Positions 7,979-17,089 of a stretch of 64,000 bases of DNA are shown piece by piece. Each line of letters opens with the position of its first letter. Within the stretch, counting starts at the first letter, position 1. The stretch lies in assembly GCF_017255185.1 (NCBI RefSeq), contig NZ_JAFKCZ010000008.1, forward strand, positions 169,714 to 233,713, in the 5' to 3' direction. The notes under the pieces are model-generated. The model had not been told where the DNA came from, made no database searches, and worked only from the letters and a program-made list of their open reading frames with translations. Origin of the DNA: Parahaliea mediterranea. GTDB lineage: Bacteria; Pseudomonadota; Gammaproteobacteria; Pseudomonadales; Halieaceae. The translations under genes were made by a program, and so were the position numbers.

Positions 7979-10342
7979 ATGGCCTCCGGCCTGAACCGAA
8001 GGCACCTCTACCTGCTCCTGGCAATTGCGCTGGCATCCGCCGCCGGCGCGTTGCTACTGGCCAGCTGGCACCTGTCGCTGACGCCGCGCTTCCTGCTCGC
8101 CGAATCCCTGCGGCGGTGGACGACGATCGACACCCTTCCGGACTGGCTGCGGGCCGGCGATGCCTACCCCGACCACCGCCTGGACGGCGTACTCAGGCCC
8201 GCGCACCCGCGCCTGTTGCCAATCCCCGACGGCGCGCCGGCAATCCCACCCCCGAACGAAGCCGCATGCGATGGCCATCGCGCGGCCCCCCGATCGCTGT
8301 GCTGGCTGCTGAGCGGGGATCGCGAGTCGGCCGAACTGGCGCTGGCGAGCATGGCGGGGCATACCGGCACCGAGCTGCGTCCACCGCCCACCGCGTGGGA
8401 GTGGGCCCTGGCCATGGACTGGCTGGCAACCCTGCCGTCAAGGGACCCGCGGCAGTGGCGGGCAGCGCGCGAGCGGACCCTGCAAATGGCACTGTCGAGT
8501 CTTGAGAAACTCGACGACCAGAGCCTTTCGCTGTGGCACGGGCGAGCCAGCGAGGCCGCCAATAGCTGGTTGCTGGCCGCCGGTATCGCCACCGATGCCG
8601 CCGCCGACGCGGAGCTGCTGCGCCGCAGCCAGGCCCATTTCGACCGAGTGATCGCGGCCCTCGCGATCACCGAGAGCTGGCCCAGCGGCTATAATTACTG
8701 GATCAATTCCCGGGCAATGCCCCTGGTACTCGCCCTGATCAGCTACCGCAACAGCCTTGAGGGAAACGCCAGGGCGTCGCAGATCGATGCCCTGCTGGAG
8801 CGTCTGGGCCTGTGGATGATCCATTCGGTGCGCCCGGACAACCAGGTCCAGGGCCATGCCGATGAAGGCCCGCGGCTCGACCTGCGGGACGAAACGGCCC
8901 GCGTCATCGACCTGCTGGTCCGCCATACTCGCAGCCCGGTACTGGCCAGCTACGGTGCCTACCTGCAGAGCCTGCACGGCGACGCGGCCTACTATCGCGG
9001 TTATCGCTGGTCCCGCCGCCTGCTTCACGATCCCAGCGTACCCCTGCTGCCGGGACATACCGGTAGCGCGAAACAGGCGGCAGACCTGTCGATATTCAAC
9101 GGCCACCTGCCCACCGCGGCCCTGTTCGGCCGGGGCGCGGTCAACAGCCTGTTCGCGCGCTCGGACTGGGGGCCGGACGCCACCTTTGTCAGCTTCCGCG
9201 CGAGCCACGGTTTCAGCCATCACCAACACTACGACGCGGGCCACTTCACGCTCTACAAGGGCGGGCCGCTGGCGGTGAACGGTTCCGCCTACGGAGCGAC
9301 CCATTCCCCGCACCGCCTTCAGTACAGCATCCAGACCGTCGCCAAGAACAGCCTGCTGCTTCCCGGGCGGCCGCTTGCCCTGAACACGCGATTGCGGGGC
9401 CAGGCTTCGGACTCCGGCGGCCAACGGCTAACCATGCCCACTGGCAGCCGGATCAGGGACCCTGAACACTGGCGCGGGCAGCTCCACGCGGGCATGCACC
9501 TGGCCGCGGCGGAGCTGGAAGCCTACGACCACAGGCCCGGCGCCCACGCCTATCTCCGGGCAGACCTGAGCCAGGCCTATTGGGCCGAACCCGGTTCACG
9601 CCGCGTACGACGCGACTTCCTCTACCTGCTGGACGAGGATCTGCTGGTCATCCACGACGCACTGGTGGGACTGCCCGCCGATATCCGGCCGGCGTGGCTG
9701 CTGCACACCGCCAGGCGCCCGGCAATTGAAGGCCTGGGGCGCGTGGCGGGAAGCGACAGGGCGGGCGTTTTCGTCGGCACCGTCGACCACGCTCGTGTGG
9801 AAGCCGGCCGGGGCAGCATGGACGCCGGTTTTCACCTGCCCGCGTCGGCCGAAATCACCCTGGTGGGCGGTCCCGGCTACGAGTGGGCCACCCCCGAGCG
9901 CGACGGATTCTACGTTAACCGGGACGGCGGTGTCCGCGCCATGGCGGGCTACGACCCGGCGCGGTGGCGCCTGGAAGCGCGGCCGCCACGGGCCGGCGAC
10001 ACCCACTTCCTGGTCAGCCTCCTGCCATCGCTCAAGGGCCATCGCAACCGTGAAACCACCCTGCCGGAACGGCAACCGAAGGGCGGCCACGTATTACACA
10101 CGCCGCGGCGCCTGCTGGTATTCCTGGACGGTGGGCAGTTAACCACGACCCTGTCCCTGGACGGCGGCCACCGCGAATTGTTGCTACTGGGCGTCGGCGC
10201 CGCGGCCCGGATCGAGCTGACCAACACGCAGGGCCGCACCCTCACCGGCAGGCGCGGCGACGGGGTAGCCAGTTTCGACCTCGACGGACTATCGGGAAAC
10301 TGGCGGTTGAGCGCAACGCAGGCCGCTCAGGGCGATACATGA
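7979..10342 (+). CDS. Heparinase II/III-family polysaccharide lyase
   Basis: A 787-residue protein with one N-terminal membrane anchor or uncleaved signal (residues about 9-27). An alpha-helical toroid-like region runs to about 370, followed by the heparinase II/III beta-sandwich. The latter carries FARSDWGPDATFVSFRAS and HGFSHHQHYDAGHF (about 408-421), with the conserved His pair and Asp, then TVAKNSLLLPG. The family cleaves uronic-acid glycans by beta-elimination. A GGGGGCG ribosome site lies a few bases before the ATG. The 3' end overlaps the convergent CapK-like gene by 16 bases. The likely role is trimming or releasing the organism's own EPS, or degrading a related glycan; the substrate is unknown. 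Confidence 0.8.
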   Translation: MASGLNRRHLYLLLAIALASAAGALLLASWHLSLTPRFLLAESLRRWTTIDTLPDWLRAGDAYPDHRLDGVLRPAHPRLLPIPDGAPAIPPPNEAACDGHRAAPRSLCWLLSGDRESAELALASMAGHTGTELRPPPTAWEWALAMDWLATLPSRDPRQWRAARERTLQMALSSLEKLDDQSLSLWHGRASEAANSWLLAAGIATDAAADAELLRRSQAHFDRVIAALAITESWPSGYNYWINSRAMPLVLALISYRNSLEGNARASQIDALLERLGLWMIHSVRPDNQVQGHADEGPRLDLRDETARVIDLLVRHTRSPVLASYGAYLQSLHGDAAYYRGYRWSRRLLHDPSVPLLPGHTGSAKQAADLSIFNGHLPTAALFGRGAVNSLFARSDWGPDATFVSFRASHGFSHHQHYDAGHFTLYKGGPLAVNGSAYGATHSPHRLQYSIQTVAKNSLLLPGRPLALNTRLRGQASDSGGQRLTMPTGSRIRDPEHWRGQLHAGMHLAAAELEAYDHRPGAHAYLRADLSQAYWAEPGSRRVRRDFLYLLDEDLLVIHDALVGLPADIRPAWLLHTARRPAIEGLGRVAGSDRAGVFVGTVDHARVEAGRGSMDAGFHLPASAEITLVGGPGYEWATPERDGFYVNRDGGVRAMAGYDPARWRLEARPPRAGDTHFLVSLLPSLKGHRNRETTLPERQPKGGHVLHTPRRLLVFLDGGQLTTTLSLDGGHRELLLLGVGAAARIELTNTQGRTLTGRRGDGVASFDLDGLSGNWRLSATQAAQGDT

Positions 10343-11679
10343 CTGACCACATAGCGCCGCTTGCCCGAGGGCTCCAGGGGAATCGCAGGCAAGTGCTCGA
10401 TAACGACCTCCACACTCTCCCCCAGGCGCTGCCTGAACTGCTGCCGCACCGAATGCTCGATCGCGTCGCTCCAGTTGGGCCCCGCGACGACCTGCACCCG
10501 CGTCAGCTGCGGTGATTCCTGCACGATGCGAAACTCATCGACGCAGTCGATATCGCGCAGCACATAGATCAGCGCCAGGCCGTGCATGACCGTGCCATCC
10601 GCCGCCACGATGAAGTCGGTGCTCCTGCCCTGGATTTCCGCCAGCACCGGCAGGCCGCGACCGCAGGCGCAGGGCTCGCGGGACAGGACACCGACATCGC
10701 CGGTGCGATAGCGCACGAAAGGAAACTCGCCGGTGGCCAGGTGGGTGACAACCAGTTCACCGCTCTCGCCGGCGGCCGCCGCCTGCCCGTCGGGCCGCAA
10801 CACCTCCACCACGATGTCCTCGGCGCTGATATGCAGGCTGCCCTGCGGGCACTGGTGGGCGATGAAACCGGCATCCCGCGCGCCGTAGCCATTGGCCACC
10901 GGACAGGCGAACACCGCCTCGATATCGGCGCGCTGCTCGTCGTAGAGGCGCTCGGAGGTCACAAAGGCCACCCGGATGCCCAGGTCGTCCATGGCCACGC
11001 CGCGCTGCCGGGCGTGGCGCGCCAGCAGCGACAGGGAAGACGGGTAGCCGAACAGCATCGCCGGGCGGCGGCGGCGAATGCGCTCGAGAAAACGGTCCAT
11101 GTTCGCCAGCGACATCTCGAACGCGGGCAACAGCTCGGTGCGAAACAAGCTGTCACGCACGACGCGCAGACGGTCCTGCGCGCCCAGTTCGATCGGCGAG
11201 CCCCAGAGCACAATCTCCGGGTCGCCAATATCCACTCCCCACCAGCGGGTCGCCCGGCGCTTGGCGGCGACATCGTGGCTGATGCGCTGCTTGCCGAGAT
11301 AGAAAACCAGGGGCTCGCCACTGGAACCGCCGGTATTGAAGCGCGCCAGGGGACCGGCCCCCGTCGCGCGCAGGCGGTCGCTATTGGCGCGGATCTCCGC
11401 CTTGCCCATGGTCGGCAACCGCCGCAGGTCATCCAGGCCAGCCAGTGCTTGCGGGTCAAAACCGAGCTCTGCAAACAGGTCGCGAAAATACGGTACGTCG
11501 CGGCCGATGGCCGCCAGGAATTCGCGCAAGCGCTCGATCTGCAGCGCCTCCAACTCCCCGGGCGAGCGCCACTGACTCTCCTCCAGGCGGCGAAACACCG
11601 CCTGCGTTTGGTGCCCCTTGAGCCGTTCGTGCAGCGGAAACAGCAGTCCGGAGACCAGCGGGGTATACAGGCCGCTCAT
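10327..11679 (-). CDS. CapK/phenylacetate-CoA ligase-like adenylate-forming protein
   Basis: A 450-residue protein of the PaaK/CapK group. It has the adenylation loop FNTGGSSGEPLVFY at about residues 112-125, the YGARDAGFIAHQCP region near 270, and a C-terminal subdomain with RTGDVGVLS. Such proteins in capsule and exosortase loci are thought to activate a carboxylic acid for transfer onto sugar; the acid is not known. The ATG at 11679 forms an ATGA overlap with the stop of the glycosyltransferase gene, so it is the last gene of the long operon. A longer upstream extension is not coding-like. Confidence 0.8.
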   Translation of the reverse strand: MSGLYTPLVSGLLFPLHERLKGHQTQAVFRRLEESQWRSPGELEALQIERLREFLAAIGRDVPYFRDLFAELGFDPQALAGLDDLRRLPTMGKAEIRANSDRLRATGAGPLARFNTGGSSGEPLVFYLGKQRISHDVAAKRRATRWWGVDIGDPEIVLWGSPIELGAQDRLRVVRDSLFRTELLPAFEMSLANMDRFLERIRRRRPAMLFGYPSSLSLLARHARQRGVAMDDLGIRVAFVTSERLYDEQRADIEAVFACPVANGYGARDAGFIAHQCPQGSLHISAEDIVVEVLRPDGQAAAAGESGELVVTHLATGEFPFVRYRTGDVGVLSREPCACGRGLPVLAEIQGRSTDFIVAADGTVMHGLALIYVLRDIDCVDEFRIVQESPQLTRVQVVAGPNWSDAIEHSVRQQFRQRLGESVEVVIEHLPAIPLEPSGKRRYVVSHVSP

Positions 11680-12767
11680 GCCCCGGCCTCCCCCGCGACC
11701 CGCGCATAGGTCGCCAGCCAGCGCTCCCTCACCCGCGGCCAGCTGAACTGGCGCACGTGCTCGAGGCCGGCACCCACCAGGTCGGCGCGCAAGCCCGGTT
11801 CCCGGTACAGCCGCACCAGACAGGCCGCCATCGCCTCCGCGTCGCCCACCGGGCACAGCAGCGCCGTCTCGCCGTGGGTGACCACATGGGGGACGCCACC
11901 GGCATCGGTGGATACCACGGCCACGCCGCTGGCGAGGGCCTCGAGTACCGAATTGGGCATATTGTCCACCGTCGTCGGATTCAACAGGGCGTCGGCGCCG
12001 CGGTACAACGCGAGAATTTCATCCCGATCCACCTGGCCGGTAAACTCGACTCGCCCGCTCACCCCGAGCTCCCGGGCCCGGGCTTCCAGCTCGCCTCGCA
12101 GCGGACCATCGCCAGCGACCACCAGGCGCAGCCCGGGAATATCCGCAGCCGCCAGGGCCACCGCGCGCAATGCGGTTTCCAGCCCGTAGATGCGCTCCAG
12201 ATGGCGGGTAACGATCACCGTGAAGCCCTCCCCCGCGTGCGGCGGCTCCTGCGGGCGAAAGCGTTCGGTATCGACGATATTGGGCACCACCTGGGCGCTG
12301 AAACCAAAGTCCGCAAAAACCCCCTGCAGAAAGCCGGAGGGCACCACCAGGGCCGAGGCCCGGCGCAGCGACGGGCGCACCCGCGACAGGGAGCGCCGCA
12401 GGTAGTCCCGCGCCTCCCCGCCGCGGTAGTTCACCACTACCGGCGTCCCCCGCCACCGCGCGATCCACAGCACCGGCGCGGCGAAGAGCTGCCAGGACCA
12501 GCCGGAATTGGCCATCAGGTGAATCACATCGACCCTGCCCGCCAGGCGCCATACCGACAGCAGGTAGGGCAACAGGCGCCCCAGGGCGCGCGCCACCGGC
12601 ACGCGGGCCAGCCAGGACGGCCGGTAGGGACCGTTGGTCGGCAGTTCCACCACCGTTACGCCTTCGGCGCGCAGTAAATCGGCCAGCTGCCGGGTCTGCG
12701 CCGCCATCCCCCCCAGGGGCGGCGGCACGGGACCGACGAGGCCGAGCACCAGGCCGGCGCCGCTCAT
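11676..12767 (-). CDS. Glycosyltransferase family 4 protein
   Basis: A 363-residue GT-B fold retaining glycosyltransferase. The N-terminal acceptor domain starts GLVLGLVGPVPPPLGGMAAQ. The C-terminal donor domain holds VVAGDGPLRGELEARA and the E-x7-E-type motif region NSVLEALASGVAVVSTDAGG. It would add one sugar to the lipid-linked repeat on the cytoplasmic face. The start at 12767 gives an ATGA overlap with the upstream glycosyltransferase. Donor and acceptor sugars cannot be assigned. Confidence 0.88.
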   Translation of the reverse strand: MSGAGLVLGLVGPVPPPLGGMAAQTRQLADLLRAEGVTVVELPTNGPYRPSWLARVPVARALGRLLPYLLSVWRLAGRVDVIHLMANSGWSWQLFAAPVLWIARWRGTPVVVNYRGGEARDYLRRSLSRVRPSLRRASALVVPSGFLQGVFADFGFSAQVVPNIVDTERFRPQEPPHAGEGFTVIVTRHLERIYGLETALRAVALAAADIPGLRLVVAGDGPLRGELEARARELGVSGRVEFTGQVDRDEILALYRGADALLNPTTVDNMPNSVLEALASGVAVVSTDAGGVPHVVTHGETALLCPVGDAEAMAACLVRLYREPGLRADLVGAGLEHVRQFSWPRVRERWLATYARVAGEAGA

Positions 12768-13972
12768 AGCAGCGCCTCGTACACCGGGCGGTAACGGGCG
12801 ACGCTGGCGGTCCAGTTGCGCTCGCCCTCGACGAAGTCCCGCCCCTGCCGGCGCATGGCGCCCCACTCCGGGCGCTCATCGATGGCGCGAACAACCGTGT
12901 CGACCAGCGAATCCCGGCTGCCGGCTTCGAACAGGTAGCCGGTGCGGCCGGGTTCGATCAGTTCCCGGTGTCCGCCCACGTCGGACGCCACCACGATCTT
13001 GCCCTGGGCCATCGCCTCCAGGGGCTTGAGGGGGGTCACCAGGTCGGTGAGACGCATGTGCAGGCGCGGGTAGACCAGCAGGTCCACCAGGCGATAGTAG
13101 TCCTGCACCCGCTCGTGGGGTACCCGCCCGGGCATCACCACCGCGTCCTCGAGGCCGAGCTCGCGGACCCGCGCCCTGAGATTGTCTTCCTGGGGGCCGC
13201 CCCCGACCAGCAACAGGGCGACTTCGGGGCGTTCACGGCGCAGCGCGGCCAGCGACTCCACCAACAGGGCCAGGCCCTCGTAGGCGTAGAACGAGCCGAG
13301 AAAGCCCAGCACCAGTCGGCCCTCGAGCCCCAGCTCCCGCCGCAGCGCAGCATCGGGTTCGCCGTCGAGCTGAAAACTGTCCGCGTCGACGGCGTTGGGA
13401 ATCACCGTGATCTTGTCCGCCGCGACCCCCCTGGCAACGATGTCGCCGCGCAGGCCCTCGCAGATCGTGGTCACCGCGGCGGCGTCGCGAAACACCCGCG
13501 ACTCCAGCGCACGCGTCAGCCGGTAGCGCAGCCCGCCCTCGCGACTGGTGCCGTGGTCCACCGCCGCGTCCTCCCAGAAGGCCCGGCATTCGTACACCAC
13601 CGGGAGACCGTGACGGCGCCCGGCGCTCAGCGCGGCCATGCCATTCAGGGCCGGGGAGTGGGCGTGTAGCACCTGGGGCCGCTCGCGCTCGATCACCTCG
13701 TCGAGGCGACTGGCCAGGCTGCGTATGACCACCAACGGATCCACCCAGGGCAGGCTTTGCCAGCGCGAGGATGGCGCCCGGGTGCGATAAAAGTGCAGGC
13801 CGTCCACGTCCTCTTCCGCCGCCGCGCCGTCGCGGTGCTTGGACCCCGTCACATGGGCGGTGTACCAGCCGAGCTTGCGCTGCTCGCGCAGGATATTGCG
13901 GGTGCGGAAGGTGTAGCCGCTGTGCAGGGGGATCGAGTGATCCAGGACATGGAGGATGCGCAGGCCGGTCAT
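12764..13972 (-). CDS. PEP-CTERM/exosortase A-associated glycosyltransferase (Daro_2409-like)
   Basis: A 402-residue GT4-type glycosyltransferase. Its N-terminus RILHVLDHSIPLHSGYTFRT matches the exosortase A-associated family I know from other EPS loci. Donor-domain motifs are LGFLGSFYAYEGLALLVESL and PLKPLEAMAQGKIVVASDVGG. It acts in the cytoplasm on the growing EPS unit. The ATG at 13972 overlaps the stop of the amidotransferase gene (ATGA). This family is nearly always found with XrtA, supporting the locus assignment; the sugar is unknown. Confidence 0.9.
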   Translation of the reverse strand: MTGLRILHVLDHSIPLHSGYTFRTRNILREQRKLGWYTAHVTGSKHRDGAAAEEDVDGLHFYRTRAPSSRWQSLPWVDPLVVIRSLASRLDEVIERERPQVLHAHSPALNGMAALSAGRRHGLPVVYECRAFWEDAAVDHGTSREGGLRYRLTRALESRVFRDAAAVTTICEGLRGDIVARGVAADKITVIPNAVDADSFQLDGEPDAALRRELGLEGRLVLGFLGSFYAYEGLALLVESLAALRRERPEVALLLVGGGPQEDNLRARVRELGLEDAVVMPGRVPHERVQDYYRLVDLLVYPRLHMRLTDLVTPLKPLEAMAQGKIVVASDVGGHRELIEPGRTGYLFEAGSRDSLVDTVVRAIDERPEWGAMRRQGRDFVEGERNWTASVARYRPVYEALL

Positions 13973-15873
13973 GGCTGTAACCCGAAATCGTCGTCCTTGA
14001 CCGCCGCCTGGAACATCAGCAGCGACCACAGTGGCGCGCTGTGCTCGCGCAGGCCCGACTGGTGTTCCCGCACCAGCCGCTCCAGGTAGGCGGCATCGAA
14101 CAGGCCGCTATCGGCCAACCCTCCCTCCAGCAGGGCCTGCCGCAGGCGCTGCTTCAAGGGCCCGCGGAACCAGTTGCCCAGGGGCACGCCGAAACCCATT
14201 TTCGGACGGTAGAGGATGTCCCGGGGCAGGTGTGACTCCAGGGATTTCTTGAGCAGGTACTTGCCCTCCCCGCCGCGCAATTTTTGCGACGGCGGCAGGC
14301 TGGAGACCCACTCGGCAAAGGGGTGGTCGAGGAAGGGGACGCGGACCTCCAGTGAATGCGCCATGCTCGCGCGGTCCACCTTGGTAAGGATGTCCCCGAC
14401 CAGGTAGGTTTTCATATCCAGGTACTGGATCAGTGAGAGGGGATCGTCGCTGGGACAGCGGGCGGCGTGCTCATCGAATACCGATTGCACCGAGTAGCCC
14501 TGCAATTCGCGCTTGAGGGCATCGCTGAACATCGCTCCGCGCTGGGCGGTGGAAGACAGCGACACCGAGTGCAGGTAGGCCGCCACCGAGTTGCGCGCCA
14601 GACCCTCGAAGGTGGTCTTGGCACGGAATATCCGCGGCGCCCAGTCGGCCTTCGGATACAGCCGCCCGAGGGTGCCGAACAAGCCGCTGCGCAAGCCTTG
14701 CGGGAGTCGCGCGCGCAAGCGCTCCTCGTTCATGTGCCAGCGGTAACGGCGATAGCCGGCGAAGTTCTCGTCGCCGCCGTCTCCCGACAGGGCCACTGTG
14801 ACCTGCTCCCGGGCCAGTTGGCACACGCGATAGGTGGGTAGCGCCGAGCTGTCGGCGTAGGGCTCGTCGTACAGGTCCGCCAGGCCGTCGAGGAGCGCGA
14901 AATCATCGCTGCTCACGGTGCGCTCGTGGTGGTTGGTGCGATAGCGTTCGGCCACCTGCCGCGCGTAGGCCACCTCGTCGTACTGCTGGACATCGAAACC
15001 GATGGCGCAGGTGTTGACGGGGTCGGCTTGCTGGGAGGCCATCATCGCCACCACCGCGCTTGAATCCACGCCCCCGGAGAGGAAGGCCCCCAGGGGCACC
15101 TCGGCCACCATGCGGATGCGCACCGCCTCGGCGAGCCGCTCCACCAACTCACCCTGCAGCTCGGCCTCGGTCATCGGCGAACCCGGCTCGAAGGGAATGT
15201 CCCAGTATTCGCGCTGGGCGGGTACCGGCTCGCCGCGGCGCAGGGTGAGGGTATGACCCGGCCGCAGCTTGTAGACGTCGCGATAGATGGTGCGCGGTTC
15301 GGGGATGTAGCCGAGGGCGAAGTAATCCTCCACCGAGCGCGGCTCGAGCTTTCGCGGCAGCCCGGCGTGGGCTTTCAGCACTTTCAATTCCGACCCGAAC
15401 AGGCAGTGGCCATCTGCCAGTATGCTGTAGAACAGCGGCTTGATACCGAAGCGGTCGCGCGCCAGGAACAGTGACTGCGCCCGGCGGTCGAGCAGCGCGA
15501 AGGCGAACATGCCACGAAAATGCCGCACGCAGTCCTCGCCCCACTCCTGCCAGGCGTAGAGAATCACCTCGGTGTCGCAACGGGTGCGGAATTGGTAGCC
15601 GCGGCGGCGCAGCGTCTCGGTCAGCTCGCCGAAGTTGTAGATCTCGCCGTTGTAGACCACGCAAAGGTTGCCATCGGCGCTGAACATGGGCTGCTGCCCG
15701 GACGACAGGTCGATAATCGACAGGCGCCGGTGGGCCAGTCCCGCCCCGGGCTCGACGTGAAGGCCGTCCTCGTCCGGCCCCCGGTGGAACTGCACCTGGT
15801 TCATTGCCCGCAGCACGTCGCGATCGACATCCCGCCGTTCCCGCAGGTCGAATATGCCCGCTATGCCACACAT
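13969..15873 (-). CDS. Exosortase A-associated asparagine synthase-like amidotransferase
   Basis: A 634-residue class II glutamine amidotransferase. It must start MCGIAG, since Cys2 is the N-terminal nucleophile after Met removal; this fixes the ATG at 15873 and excludes a longer reading. The glutaminase domain (about 2-210) has HRGPDEDG and VYNGEIYNF. The synthetase domain has the ATP pyrophosphatase loop LSGGVDSSAV near residue 270 and ALSGDGGDENFAGY. In EPS loci this family is thought to amidate a sugar acid or another substrate rather than make free asparagine. It sits between two exosortase-associated glycosyltransferases, and uronic-acid sugars are predicted from other genes here, so amidation of a uronate is plausible. 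Confidence 0.92.
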   Translation of the reverse strand: MCGIAGIFDLRERRDVDRDVLRAMNQVQFHRGPDEDGLHVEPGAGLAHRRLSIIDLSSGQQPMFSADGNLCVVYNGEIYNFGELTETLRRRGYQFRTRCDTEVILYAWQEWGEDCVRHFRGMFAFALLDRRAQSLFLARDRFGIKPLFYSILADGHCLFGSELKVLKAHAGLPRKLEPRSVEDYFALGYIPEPRTIYRDVYKLRPGHTLTLRRGEPVPAQREYWDIPFEPGSPMTEAELQGELVERLAEAVRIRMVAEVPLGAFLSGGVDSSAVVAMMASQQADPVNTCAIGFDVQQYDEVAYARQVAERYRTNHHERTVSSDDFALLDGLADLYDEPYADSSALPTYRVCQLAREQVTVALSGDGGDENFAGYRRYRWHMNEERLRARLPQGLRSGLFGTLGRLYPKADWAPRIFRAKTTFEGLARNSVAAYLHSVSLSSTAQRGAMFSDALKRELQGYSVQSVFDEHAARCPSDDPLSLIQYLDMKTYLVGDILTKVDRASMAHSLEVRVPFLDHPFAEWVSSLPPSQKLRGGEGKYLLKKSLESHLPRDILYRPKMGFGVPLGNWFRGPLKQRLRQALLEGGLADSGLFDAAYLERLVREHQSGLREHSAPLWSLLMFQAAVKDDDFGLQP

Positions 15874-15892
15874 CCCGAGTCGTATCTCCCTT

Positions 15893-17089
15893 TTAGCGTG
15901 CCCGCCCCGCCCGCGATGACGCTGGCGAACCCGCGCCACCGGCCCGGGCCGGGGCCAGCACCTCATCATATAACGACAGATAGCCGTCCACCGTGCGCTC
16001 CCACACAAACTCGCCCAGCACCCGCTCGCGAGCCCGCCGCCCCATCTCCGGCAGCGAGGGGGATTCCAGTGCCCGCGCGAGCGCCGCGGCGAGCGCCGCG
16101 TCATCGTCCACGGGCACCAGGTAGCCAGTGGCCCCCTCGGTCACCAGCTCCGGATTGCCGCCGACCCGCGTCGCGATAACCGGCAGGGCGGTGGCCATGG
16201 CCTCCAGGACGGTATTGGACACCCCCTCGCCCAGCGAGGGCTGCAGGAAGAGGTCCATCGCGCGCAGCAGGTCCGGGATGTCGTCCCGCTCCCCCGCAAG
16301 CAGAACCTGCCCGTCCAGGCCGAGTTCGGCCACCAACTGCTGAAGCTCACCCGCCAGCGGCCCATCACCCACCAGCACCAGGCGCACCCGTTCGCGCAGG
16401 GGCGGCGCGCCCTCAAACAGCCGCGCCAGCGCGCGTATCAAGCCGGCGTGATTCTTGACCTGGGCCAGGCGACCGACGGCGCCGAGCAGAATCCCCCCCT
16501 CCCGCGGCATGAACCCCGGCGGCAGCAGCGCCGGCGGCGGCGTGCCGGGATAAAAGCGCTCGCGGTCCACGCCGTTGTAGATCTGCCGAATCCGCTGCCG
16601 GGGTACCCGGATATCGCGCTCCAGCCAGCCTGCCAGATCCTCGCTGACCGCCACGTAGCGGTGAATCACGCTCCGCAGCGCCCGGCGCAACCATCGGTAA
16701 CGCGGATTGCGCCCCTCGAGGTCAAACATGTCCCGCCCGTGCTCCCCGTGAACACGGCGCAATCCCGGCAGCCACAGCGTCGCCAGTTGCGCTTCGAGTG
16801 CCGCGAGATTCCGGCTGTGGACAATGGCCGGAGACAGGCGCGCCAGCTCCCGCCGCAAGCGGCGGTAGGCGGCCAGGTCGGTTCCCGGCCGCTTGCGAAG
16901 TTCAATCACCTCAACCCCGGGCGCGGTGATGCGCCGGGCGAAGGGCTCGCTCGTGGTCAGGCAGATAATCGCATGCCGGTAGCGATCCGCCGGCGAGCGG
17001 TTAATGATATTCACCAGGCCGTTTTCCAGCCCCCCGGTGCCGAGCTGGTAGATCAGGTGCGCAACGAGCGGCGCCCGCGATTCACTCAC
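15893..17089 (-). CDS. PEP-CTERM/XrtA-associated sugar transferase (TIGR03088-like)
   Basis: A 398-residue GT-B glycosyltransferase. The N-terminus PLVAHLIYQLGTGGLENGLVNIIN is characteristic of the exosortase-associated sugar transferase family. Donor-domain motifs are LLGAVGRLAQVKNHAGLI and SNTVLEAMATALPVIATRVGGN. I chose the GTG at 17089, which has GGAG six bases upstream and overlaps the exosortase stop by eight bases; the longer alternative begins with TTG at 17119 and lacks a good site. It acts in cytoplasmic assembly of the EPS repeat. Confidence 0.9.
   Translation of the reverse strand: MSESRAPLVAHLIYQLGTGGLENGLVNIINRSPADRYRHAIICLTTSEPFARRITAPGVEVIELRKRPGTDLAAYRRLRRELARLSPAIVHSRNLAALEAQLATLWLPGLRRVHGEHGRDMFDLEGRNPRYRWLRRALRSVIHRYVAVSEDLAGWLERDIRVPRQRIRQIYNGVDRERFYPGTPPPALLPPGFMPREGGILLGAVGRLAQVKNHAGLIRALARLFEGAPPLRERVRLVLVGDGPLAGELQQLVAELGLDGQVLLAGERDDIPDLLRAMDLFLQPSLGEGVSNTVLEAMATALPVIATRVGGNPELVTEGATGYLVPVDDDAALAAALARALESPSLPEMGRRARERVLGEFVWERTVDGYLSLYDEVLAPARAGGAGSPASSRAGRAR

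Noticed and set aside
6791-8005. A 404-codon open frame on the minus strand opposite the sugar dehydrogenase
   Set aside because: It overlaps a gene with clear propeller and cytochrome motifs and shows only low-complexity Gly/Val/Arg sequence.
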